64,000 bases of DNA from Pseudofabraea citricarpa. Taxonomy: Eukaryota; Ascomycota; Leotiomycetes; Helotiales; Dermateaceae. A program made the position numbers and the translations under genes. Position 1 is the first letter of the stretch. Every line of letters begins with the position of its first letter. The notes beneath the pieces were generated by a model. That model ran no database searches. It was given only the letters and a program-made list of their open reading frames with translations, and had not been told where the DNA came from. The DNA lies in contig JAPWGK010000002.1 in the NCBI GenBank assembly GCA_029641185.1, positions 2,542,001-2,606,000 of the forward strand, read 5' to 3'. Below are positions 22,992 to 32,329 of the stretch, in pieces.

Positions 22992-23446
22992 AGAGGCAGT
23001 CTAATGACGGGTTGACTTTAATTGGTTCCGTTATGTATGTTGTGAAACCAGGAGTCAACATCTTTCCAGAGACACTAGGAGTTCCGCTCGAGACATTGAT
23101 AGGAATCATGATAGCATGGCCGGTGGTGACTTGGAATTCAGCGGGGGCTGGGCCGGGAACTCGCAGGACGACAACTCCAAAGCGCTGGAATTTTATCTTA
23201 GAAACAAGTCAGTAACAATCTGTGGCCTGTTAAGCAACCACGCACCGTCTTGCTGAGACCGAGGTCCTTTAAGAGCTTCGTACTCTGTTCAGCTAACCTG
23301 ATATCCGTGCAGTGATCGAAATGTTCCTCCTTATTTTCTTCGAATGTCGTTGTGTTTTCCTGCAGCCAGCTACCGAATCTTTCTAGAGCGTCCTGCACCT
23401 TCGTGCCAACTAACTGGCCTTGCTTAAGGTGGTAGTCATCGGACAT
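22975..23446 (-). CDS. Small hypothetical protein, possibly two exons
   Basis: ATG at 23446 opens an 82-codon frame that is charged and helical (GSWLQENTTTFEENKEEHF). If a 61-nt GT-AG intron (23185-23245) is removed, it continues in frame through FGVVVLRVPGPAPAEFQ and HAIMIPINVSSGTP to a stop at 22975, giving 136 residues. Codon use in exon two favours C at third positions (GTC, ACC, GGC, TTC), which argues for real coding sequence. The 3' end overlaps the last 17 bases of the convergent gene at 21727-22991. No domain is recognised. The alternative is a shorter unspliced protein ending just after LLLTCF, or a gene remnant. Confidence 0.4.
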
Positions 23447-24774
23447 TGCTCCCTACGATACCGCCTTCGAGTCACAGACACAGGGAAAAGACGGAGAAGC
23501 TTCTATAGATGAGGTGTATGGCACAGTTTCTAGAGCGATTGAGTACAAAGTACAGTCATCAAAAATTGAGGATAGTCATGCGATTAAGGTGGTGATGCGA
23601 CGTGACTGGCGATGCTGCGTTGTGTTGGCGTTAAAGTCATGTTGGAGGGGTAGCATAATCTTGGCGGAAATTTAGCATTTTATGCACGTGATAGAATTAC
23701 AGTAAGGTACACGAAAGTGGATACCTTTAGCGATCCAAGCATGCCTCCTTACTTATATACCTAATAAATATGCCGTATATCGCGTATAAACGTGGAAAAA
23801 GTTGATACCGTAAGTATTTCGTGTAAAACGTGTAAGCGAGTTTCGGTAAGAATACCTACGGGTTTAATCTCACCACCCACCTTACCTCTACATGGTTTTA
23901 GCCCCATTTATTACTCCCGTATTTGAAGAATCTTGCTGAAGCTCTTTAAATAAGATGATTGACTGATATACCTTCCAATAGGCTTCCGAGAGCTTCAGAA
24001 GCCTTACTATCAAGGACTCTAGCGATTAGTTCCTGATCTACAACGGTTTCTTTCTCCGGCCTGGTTCTTGGTAAATGATTCTTGCACGTTCAAACCTCGT
24101 TTGTACGGCTGGTCAGCTTATGTTATAGCTATACTATTGAACATCACCAGCTTGGGTTGCTGAGGTGGTGAAACCGAAAGACGGCGGCGTTGCATCGCAG
24201 CCTCTCCCTACAGGCGGCTGGAGAGGCCGCCGGCACTGGCTCACTGGTGAGCACCCGCGTGCATACTATTCTCATGGCCAGAGTTGAGAAACGACGGCTT
24301 ATGCTGGTAGGTTTGAATCCTGCGGCTGCCAACTCACCATGTTCGAGTAAACAGCTTGGCCAAAGAAGACGGGCAGATGGCAATTCTGTCGCGCTCCGCT
24401 CCCAGTAGCAGATGCAACGAGAAAGTTTGCATATGGCGGGTAAGGACCACAAGATCCCCTCGATCTTTGTGACAATTCTTTTCCACCCGAACGCACCTTG
24501 ATAATATGACACCATGTCTATGGACTGGAATCACCATGGATTCTCTCGGAGATTTACTATATAAAGCCATCTAAGTAAGAGCTCCATTTCAAAATCTACT
24601 CTCTATCTTCTCGCCGTTCTTTGCTAGCTTTATTACTTACCTCGCAGATTAAAACCCCTCTATAACCTGCTCGAAACGGAAGTCTACTACTGGTACTATA
24701 CCTTCCATCCTGCAAGGAGTAGGTCAACTAAAAATGTGAAATTCACAGATTCCAGCTGCTATTTTCTAGCTAGC
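23447..24774. other. AT-rich spacer containing a tRNA-like segment
   Basis: The left part (about 23640-24130) is AT-rich with TA-dense words such as tatatac, gtatatcgcgtata and cgtgtaa. The right part contains a GC-rich block (about 24160-24420) listed separately. Short frames on both strands of the GC-rich block look like artefacts. The stretch just before 24775 should hold the promoter of the next gene (tactatataaagcc near 24556). Confidence 0.5.
24160..24345 (+). other. tRNA-like (Pol III A-box/B-box) segment
   Basis: A segment resembling an A-box (tggctcactgg, 24237-24247) lies 63 bases before a near-consensus B-box (ggtttgaatcc, 24310-24320). A D-arm-like gctc…gagc and a five-pair T-arm (gtagg/cctgc around tttgaat) can be drawn. 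The acceptor stem does not pair, so this is not a working tRNA in the usual sense. A GC-rich hairpin (ggcggctggagaggccgcc, about 24213-24231) precedes it. It could be a tRNA-derived SINE relic, a degraded tRNA or another Pol III RNA. Confidence 0.25.
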
Positions 24775-25524
24775 ATGATGGAGCACAGCTACCCAACGAA
24801 TCCCGCCGTCGAATTCTTGCTCAAGCAGATCGAGCCTGGGAGCAAGGAGGCGCCCGTCCAGGCCCTCGTGGAAGTTATACTATGGACCGTGTTCCCAGCC
24901 GCCGATCGATGGATGACCCACATCAAGCACTTGCAAACGGCTACTGAACCGGATACCTTCACGGCCAAGATTGTCAATTTCAACGCTGGCTATGCACCTG
25001 TCGACGTCTTGTATGGCGAGCTGAAACGATTAAGAGAGGACACTTCCATGGGACCTTTTACCCGAGTGAGTCACGATCAGCTCGACGACCATATGATGCA
25101 ATCGACCAATCCAGACGGGACGACCCTTTTTGGCCTCACCGGGATAGGGAAGCATGTAGTGTTCTATGAGAAAGTACTTCCTGATGGCGAGTTGCGGCCA
25201 GTTTTTGATCGGCCAATGCATTGGTGGGATGATTGGCGAGATATTCAGGATTGGTTCGATTACTTCAAGACCCATGTTCCCTCAACAACTCCAGCACCGG
25301 CGGCTCTACCAGCAGCTCCAGCTCCAGCTCCAGCTCCAGCGGAGGTGTTCCCTTCCCAGTATTATTTTGTCTTCGATGGACAATACAGTTTCTACAATAA
25401 TGGGACTACTGAACCATGCCCCCGACCAGAGAATGTATGGGTGTATAATATAAACGGATGGCGTGAGACTGAGTGGAGGAGCAAGTGGCGCAGGGCAGTT
25501 GGGAGAAGATGTGAATACAGGTGA
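24775..25524 (+). CDS. Uncharacterised protein with Pro/Ala linker
   Basis: Single exon, 249 residues from the ATG pair at 24775 (MMEHSYPTNPAVEF). The N-terminal about 165 residues are acidic, Trp- and Asp-rich and probably globular (VEVILWTVFPAADRWM, HWWDDWRDIQDWFDYF). A low-complexity linker (TTPAPAALPAAP, then alternating Ala-Pro) leads to a short C-terminal segment with an aromatic-rich FPSQYYFVFDGQYSFYNN and a basic tail. A TATA-like box lies about 215 bp upstream at 24556-24566. There is no signal peptide. I recognise no family. Confidence 0.6.
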   Translation: MMEHSYPTNPAVEFLLKQIEPGSKEAPVQALVEVILWTVFPAADRWMTHIKHLQTATEPDTFTAKIVNFNAGYAPVDVLYGELKRLREDTSMGPFTRVSHDQLDDHMMQSTNPDGTTLFGLTGIGKHVVFYEKVLPDGELRPVFDRPMHWWDDWRDIQDWFDYFKTHVPSTTPAPAALPAAPAPAPAPAEVFPSQYYFVFDGQYSFYNNGTTEPCPRPENVWVYNINGWRETEWRSKWRRAVGRRCEYR

Positions 25525-25552
25525 AATTGATGTGATGATTGGATTACTTCAT

Positions 25553-28226
25553 TTATTCTGCTCGATGGGCCCATCGTATACGATCAAAGATAGCATTAAA
25601 CTCCCAAGTAATCTCTGATACCTTTTGCTTATGCGGATCTGCATCTGAGGTGTTGCACTGTACGATCTCTGGACCCCATTGCAGCCTCCTCCGATTTGTG
25701 ACTATGGCTATTCCTTCGATTTGCGATAGCCCGGGACGTGGTAGCGGTCTGCAAAGAGGTTTGGTCGTTGTCACCTTCAGGTCTACGATCCACTCGTCCT
25801 CTTCGAGATCGTACCTCTCGCCAGTTCCAGTTAATTGCCCGAGCAACTTAGGATAGCTGTTATTCTTTGACCGGAACAGAAGGCCAGTAACTTGCCCGGC
25901 ACGACGGTACTTCGTCGAGACTGTGTTAACAGATGCCTGAACTGACTGGAACCTTCTATCTAGTAGCAACCGACATTTGGACTCGCCATGCTTTCTGATC
26001 CCACCGAGGGGCATTTCTGGGGGTATAGCATCAAGTGAGTTGAAAGCATCATTTGCTGAGCGAGTCCAGGTTGACCTTGAAATGGCTACATTTGTAGTTG
26101 ATATCACTCCAAAGCAGTTCAGCTGCTGAGAAGAGTTCTGCGAGGAAGATTAGCTAACATCAATTTCTTTTGTTTTTTTTTAAAAAGAAAAGATGGCTAA
26201 CTGACTTTGAAACAACCACAGAAACCAACAATATATCCGCCATTCAAAGCCCTATAATCGATACACTCAAAAGATACACCTGGCTTTATTGGTAGTGGTG
26301 GAAGGGGCTCGCTTGTCCGATGAAGGTCTGTGGTGAACTGTATTTTCAATTAAGAGTGTGATCACCGGATTTATAGATGTACCCACTTGTACGTGACAGA
26401 CTAAAGAATCAACCTTATAAACCCTAACATTGACAAGGTTTTCGAGCTTATGGAGGAAAAACGACAGGGAAGCAGCATCATAATCAGAACCCCACATGCT
26501 TTCTATGCCTATATTGTAGACGAATCGAATGCCCGTGATACCAGTGCACTGCCCTAATGGAGCATATACTTTAATTACCGCAAGACGGCCATTCTCCGGC
26601 CTGATACAAAGGGTCGAGGCTGGGGCAAACGATTTACTCTGCAGACTGTGCAAAGCGGTAATATCATCATTGAGCATAGATGGCATAGGTGAAGGATACG
26701 GAGGAGCCCAGAGAACATCATCAAGCGTTATGTCTTGTTTGCCGAAGTTCGGGCAAATACTCACAAGTCGAATAGCCTACTAGTATTAGTTAACCGCGTC
26801 AAAGTTAGGATTAGATACCTTACATCAAGGCCAACAGTGATACCAACCAGGGGTTCTAGTCTCCACCTACTCACTGCGGTTCCGCTTGAGCTATCGAGAA
26901 ACGAATGTGGATATACATCAAGTGCGATTGTCTCAATACCTAGTGAGCTAGCAACTAACCATAGAACCCTAGGTAAAGCTGGGGGGGTTATGTGGCCGTC
27001 TTGTCCCACAATATAACCTATGCCAATAGACGGGCGACCGCTGAACGTAAACCTGAGACCCGAGACCAGACGCCGGTTTGAGGCATACACATACGATAGC
27101 GTTACAGCATATAGCTGAGACTTTGCAGACCTTTCACCCCAATATGCAGACCTCTGCGTCAGAACTCGGCAACCTCCTATATCATACTTTAGCGCCAAAC
27201 AAGTCACAGTGGAGCAAGCTTGCTGAGTTGGTATCCGGGTGATAGGGTGACCGTGTAAGACTCGCCCAGGGGTTTTAATAGCCTGTATCAGGTCAACCAA
27301 GTCAATCCCTAGCCTCCAAATTCTCTTGCGATTCCGCAAATTCATCTGAAATGGGCCAGATCTTATTTCAGATTGGATCCTAAAAAACCAATCCTTCCAG
27401 GAACACAATAGTGGACAGATTGACCGAGCAAACCCAGTTTCGCTGTGAACTCGAAACCTAGACTCCCAGAATTTTGATGGCAGAAAGCGGAAATCTTTAT
27501 TGAAAGCTTGTAGTAGGTGTATGTTGTCGCTAAATGGGAGTCTGTACATGATAGAATGTAAAATTTCAATCGGTAAGGATAGCAGTCTAGAATAGGTAGA
27601 TGATGAGATGTCTTCTTTCAAGTCGAAAGATGAAGGATACGCTAAGATAGTGGAGCTATGTTCTAATTGAGAATTCCCTTGATCTGGGGCGGATGGGAAA
27701 AGTAAAGGATCCGCTAAGATGGTCCTATTGTCTTTACGAGCCGCAATGAAGTCGAGTTGAGACTGCGCCTGGTCTTCGTTTGGTCGTGAGTCTAAGATGT
27801 CCTCGAGGTAATAGTCGTGTCCCCAGCTCAGAGCACGAGCCTCCCTATAATAATGGCAACCTTCGAATATTTTAAATAGGAATTCGATGCTGTCGACAAG
27901 AAAGTTTTTAGGGGCGACTTCTTCAAGTATGGTCCAGCATGCGGCGTGGAATGGATAACAGGACCCCTCTTTCACATCTAAAGTGCGCCGAGTAAAGAAT
28001 CGACTGAGTGCAGGTACGGGGAGGAGGAAATCGTCGTCGTTATAGCCAAGGCCACTAAGCACTGGTCGGCCCTCAACCCAGCATACTATGTCGCAGGCCA
28101 ATGTTACTATCTCAAATTTCCTTGCTGGCGGCATAACTTACAAGCGCGGATATCTTTACACCATTCAGGATAATCGCTATCCTGGGGTGCTAAGATTAGA
28201 CCACAAAGGGAGCAGGAGTCGTTCAT
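25553..28226 (-). CDS. F-box protein, large fungal type
   Basis: Five exons assembled by hand: 28226-28142, 28085-26824, 26776-26393, 26337-26206 and 26137-25553; introns of 56, 47, 55 and 68 nt are GT-AG and phases agree, giving 815 residues. The N-terminus has CSLCGLIL and a WCKDIRA motif. An F-box-like stretch (LLSLPIEILHSIMYRLPF) lies near residue 195, followed by FLPSKFWESRFR. The C-terminal half contains CTGITGIRFVY, FTTDLHRTSEPLPP, GYIVGFCGCFK and repeated beta-rich pieces such as GQVTGLLFRSKN and YDLEEDEWIVDL, matching the architecture of a large ascomycete F-box family with a jacalin-like beta C-terminus (sometimes tagged DUF7600; number from memory). F-box proteins recruit substrates to SCF ubiquitin ligases; the substrate is unknown. 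The third intron (26338-26392) hides an apparent frameshift and the fourth joins what could be mistaken for a separate gene. Confidence 0.75.
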
Positions 28227-28809
28227 GGCCTGTCGCTGAGGATGGTAGGGCCAAGGGCCAGGACGGTATTGCCAGTTTGTTTGTGTCGGTGGAAGGGAAT
28301 TGCGACGAGTCACTGAAAGGGGAGCGTACCGTATTGTAGAGTCGAAAGGGGTAGCTGTGATTTATGAGGCCTTAGATTAGATGTTCCAAGGTAAGTGCTA
28401 GAAACTCTACAAACAAGTTGGGTGGCCAGGATGTTATAAACACATGATCCTGAGAAGTGGAGTCATGTGATCGACCAGATCACGAGATTATATTATCAAG
28501 ATGATCGGGATCATTTGTTATTTCTTGGATGAGTGATAGAGAGCAAGAGGATTCACAATCGATACAGATCTAGAACCGGCTTATTAGTGGCGTCGCGGCA
28601 TGTGGGAGATCCCTCAGATTCATATACCTATAGGTAACTTGCTACGTGATCTCACAAACCCGGTAGCAATTCCATTCCGGCAGAGTTTATCGACCGGCTA
28701 TCCTGTTTCCATTCGTTTTCCTCCCTCCCTCCAAAAAAAAGAAAAAGAGAAAAAAAGAAAAAGAGAAAGAGGGGAGAAGACGGAGAGAAGAGGAGATGTT
28801 ACTAGCTTT

Positions 28810-28811
<2 letters not shown>

Positions 28812-28881
<70 letters not shown>
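28812..28881. repeat. (AG)n microsatellite
   Basis: An uninterrupted AG dinucleotide repeat of about 35 units, preceded by a purine-rich aaaagagaaaaag stretch from about 28733. Confidence 0.97.
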
Positions 28882-28885
<4 letters not shown>

Positions 28886-28930
28886 CCTCCTATCACGTTT
28901 ATTTACTGACTTAGCTTGCTCGCTTGCCTC

Positions 28931-28965
28931 AGGAAAAGAAGAAGAAAAAGAAGAAGAAGAAGAAG
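28931..28965. repeat. GAA/AAG trinucleotide tract
   Basis: Imperfect gaa repeats (aggaaaagaagaagaaaaag and on), 50 bp after the AG microsatellite. Confidence 0.9.
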
Positions 28966-29468
28966 ACCACGACGACGATTCGTGATACTAATAGAATATT
29001 CATTCGCTTTCGCATGCATGCAGAAGGAAGATCAAGAAATGATTATCAGCAGATCGACATTAAAAAGGTCCAAAAAAAAAAAGGCAAGAGAAAAACGAAG
29101 AGACGAGCGAGTATTATAAAACCTTTAACCTCCAAAGTCATTCACAACTGAAACCCTCTACGACGAGGAAGAACAAACCAAAAGTCTCTATAGGTTCTCA
29201 TTTTTTACATTTCATTTGATATTGATATTGATATTCCCTTCTCCAACCGGCCAGCTTCTTATGGCTCATTCAAGTAAATGCTCTTCTTCTATTGACTTAC
29301 AGATTATACATTTCATGTGTCGCCGTTCCAATCCATTTCATTCATCCGATACCCAGCCATGCCAAGCCAATCCAGCCAAGGTTCCTTCTTTGTACGTGTT
29401 CAAGTCTCAAGTATTCTACTATATTTGCTCCATTTATTTTCCTCTCTGAATTCCATCTACCCATCTAT

Positions 29469-32329
29469 CTACGATCCCGAGTTCTGGTTCTGATTGGGCT
29501 TCATGCTGAGGCTCAGCTTCCTCGTGCGGCCCGTGACGGGCTGGCTGCTCGCCGGTGCGCTGTTCAGCGGATGGATCGGCGTGCCTTGTGCTGCTGCTGC
29601 TCCTGACGAGGGCGGGAACATGCTGTAGCCCGCGCCGCCGTACCCTGCCGGGTTGTATTGCTGTTGGTAGTTATCCTGCGAGGGTCTCGAGAAGCCCATC
29701 TCGGCTTCCTCGTCGACGATGCCGAAATTGTCGCGTCGCGGGCTGGATGGGGTGACTCTCAACGACGGGTGTTCACCAGGAGAGGTGGGGAGATGCTCTC
29801 CTGGCTTACGTCGTCCTCGTGTGGATTTGCGTCGGAGCAAGTCCTGTCTTACATCTTCGATGTCTTGACTTCTTCTGGCGTTGTCGACGGAATGATCCCG
29901 AGCGCCGAACGTCTCATCATCGCGTAGATCACCACCACTGTGAGCTGCGTCGGCTGTCGGTTTTCGCGAGTTCATCGCCTCCGCAGCCTTGGCTTCTGCT
30001 GTACTTCCAAGATAGTCGATGCCGGAAGATTTCGTGCCGCTAGGAGAGGCATCCGCTGGTGCTGCGGGGATAAGCCTCTTTGAATCTTTCTCTTGCTTGG
30101 ACTTCTCTCGTGCCTCAGCCGCCATTTGGTCCGAGACAGCGACAGAGTAACTGGGGTTGCTTGGTCCGCCCAGTGCATCACTACCACCACCTGGTCCGTT
30201 GATTGGGACCTTTCTCAGGGCGAGAACTAGAGCACACATGAACTTGCTACGTCTTGCTGCGCGAACCGTCTCGTTGTGCCAATTGCTCTTGTGCTTGATC
30301 TCAATCTTCAGCTGTAGCTTGTCCATGCTTCCAATACCTGTCGATTCGAGTATGATGTCTGGATGGAAATCACGGCTGTTCTCTGGTGAACGGACGAAGG
30401 CTTCCATCTCCTTGCGTAGAGTATCGATGTCCTCAAGACTCGTGTCAAATGAGATGGCCATCTCAAGTTGTTCCTTCATGGCTTTGCTGCGAGTGACGTT
30501 CTCAATCCAAAGATTATTCAACACAATATTCGGTACCTAGGGAACGTTAACAGAGCCCTAACATTACAGTGTGCTGTTATCTTACCTGAACCATCTTCAT
30601 GCAGTCAATGCGCTTGAAGATTGTGTAAAGAAGAGAGATTTGCTCAACAACAAGAAACTCCTTCTCAGATCCTACGATATCAACTCGATCGCCAACATCA
30701 AAAGGATGCTTGACGAACAAGAAGATACAGGAACCGAGAAATTCTTGTGTGGTGACAGCAAAGACGAAAGACAAGGACAGAAGAGTTGTTCCAGCAGTTG
30801 CCAAGGTCGTGACGAAGTTAGTGTTTTGGAAAGCAACTATTCAAAATTAGCATGATCCTGTAATCCGCGAAACTGTACATACCAAAGATGAAGACGACAA
30901 TCACAAAGAGGATAGTCACAAGAATCTGATCCAAAACGCCGATTGCCTGACCAACATCACGCATACTTTTGGCAATGGACTTTCGATCCCGACCGACTTC
31001 GACGACTTTCATGATCATCTCATCAAGACTAATATCCCCATTACCATCGTTATCGAGGTGACCAAACGCTTCCTCTGCTTCTTCCTTGCGAGCAGGGCCA
31101 AGAACCTCTTCAATATCCTCAAGCACCAAAGACTCGCTTCCCTCAACCACAAATGACATCCAGAGACGCTTGGCCAAAGCCTCGGAGGACTTGGTCTTCT
31201 CGAGCGCCTCGATAACCACAGAATGAGCCGAATTGGGGTTGAATACTTCTTTGCCGGTAATTTCTGAGGCAATATTTCCAAAAACTGAGGTGACCTTGTC
31301 TCCAAAACGTCCAACGTCTCCGATGAATCGGAGTGGGGTAGCCGATCCTGACTTCTTATTTACCATGCCGGATTTCTGTAGCATGGCCTCGATACTATCG
31401 TTGATGAGGTAATCTTCTTCCCTGAACTCAGGGCAGTACATGGGGAACAAAGTTCTCGAGGCGTCGAATAGAAGGCCAAGAAGGTGAATTGTTCGCTTCG
31501 AGTCCTTGATTCTTCCGTCAAATGATCGACGGTGGTAGTTGATGCTGATTAATTGGATAACAGTCTTCTCTCCTAGATAGAGGAGAGAAGCGATCAGGAT
31601 TGGTGCCAAGATCTTCTTCATTATATCAACCCAGCCATCTGCGGCTTGGCTGTTCAATTTGGTTGACGTCAAAGCTGTGAAGGTGACAAACGAGGTGACG
31701 GCCCAACCGACGAAGGAGAGCGGTAACTCCAGAGCCCTCAAAACCTGGGCATATTTTCTCGTTCCCGAACTGACAACGCCACAAAGGGCCATGAAGACGT
31801 ACGGGATAGCTTTCGAGACCAATTTCGAAATCCACAGACTGAGCCAGATGATCTCAATCCAGAGGAAGAACAAGTACATTCTGACCCCGCCAATCCTTAC
31901 ATTTGGCTTCAAGACGGCACCCACAATAATGGGTATGGCAATGAGCAAGGCGATGGGGAGGACGTAGACAAAGTACCTCGTGACGACGGAGAAGTTGACA
32001 ATCTTGTTGTAGAACCTGCCCAGGGCATTCACTGACATCTCTTCTCCATCTGTACCCACCCGGCCAGCCGAGCCTGCTTTCTTCAGCCTCCGCTTGCCGC
32101 CCGCACCACGGCCGAAGAAGCCCTTCTTCTCGTCGTCCTTGATGGTGGCCTGGGTCGAGAAATCACTCAGCACGCCCTCGCCGGGCTTGCGAGCACCGGT
32201 CGAGCCGCCCGTCCGTACCTGCGTCAGGGGAATATCGTTTTCGTATGCCATGTTCGAATTGTCCAGGGGCTGGAAGCCCTGCCTGGAGAAGTTGGTGGGA
32301 GATCGGGGTGAGAGAGGCGGGAAAGACAT
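29469..32329 (-). CDS. EF-hand MscS-family mechanosensitive channel (Msy1/Msy2-like)
   Basis: Exons 32329-30883, 30836-30586 and 30536-29469; introns of 46 and 49 nt are GT-AG and give 921 residues, the usual length for the fungal family. The N-terminus is polar, with several membrane helices from about residue 110 (YFVYVLPIALLIAIPIIVG and others). An EF-hand loop (DNDGNGDISLDE) sits near residue 425, just before the MscS pore helix region: FVAFQNTNFVTTLATAG, then FVFAVTTQEFLGSCIFLFVKHPFDVGDRVDI, which is the conserved MscS core. The cytoplasmic beta domain follows (VPNIVLNNLWIENVTRS), then about 170 disordered, Ser/Pro-rich residues. In fission yeast, Msy1 and Msy2 are ER and cell-periphery channels that limit calcium rise under hypo-osmotic shock; the same role is expected here. 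The last intron lies just before the VPN motif. Confidence 0.95.

Larger units (their letters stand above)
28227..29468. other. Microsatellite-rich spacer
   Basis: Lies between the start of the F-box gene and the 3' end of the channel gene. It contains an AG microsatellite, a GAA-type tract and A-rich sequence. Open frames here are built of repeats and are not genes. Confidence 0.6.

Noticed and set aside
24144..24515. 123-codon minus-strand frame over the GC-rich island
   Set aside because: No domain; the open frame is explained by GC-rich, tRNA-like DNA.
25553..26107. Separate gene starting near 26107
   Set aside because: There is no ATG at its start; a consensus acceptor at 26138 joins it in phase to the F-box gene.
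26267..26400. Apparent +1 frameshift in the F-box gene
   Set aside because: A 55-nt GT-AG intron (26338-26392) in phase 0 explains it and restores the family motifs, so the gene need not be a pseudogene.
28600..28914. Frames through the AG microsatellite
   Set aside because: The product is mostly Arg-Glu or Ser-Leu dipeptide repeats created by the simple repeat.
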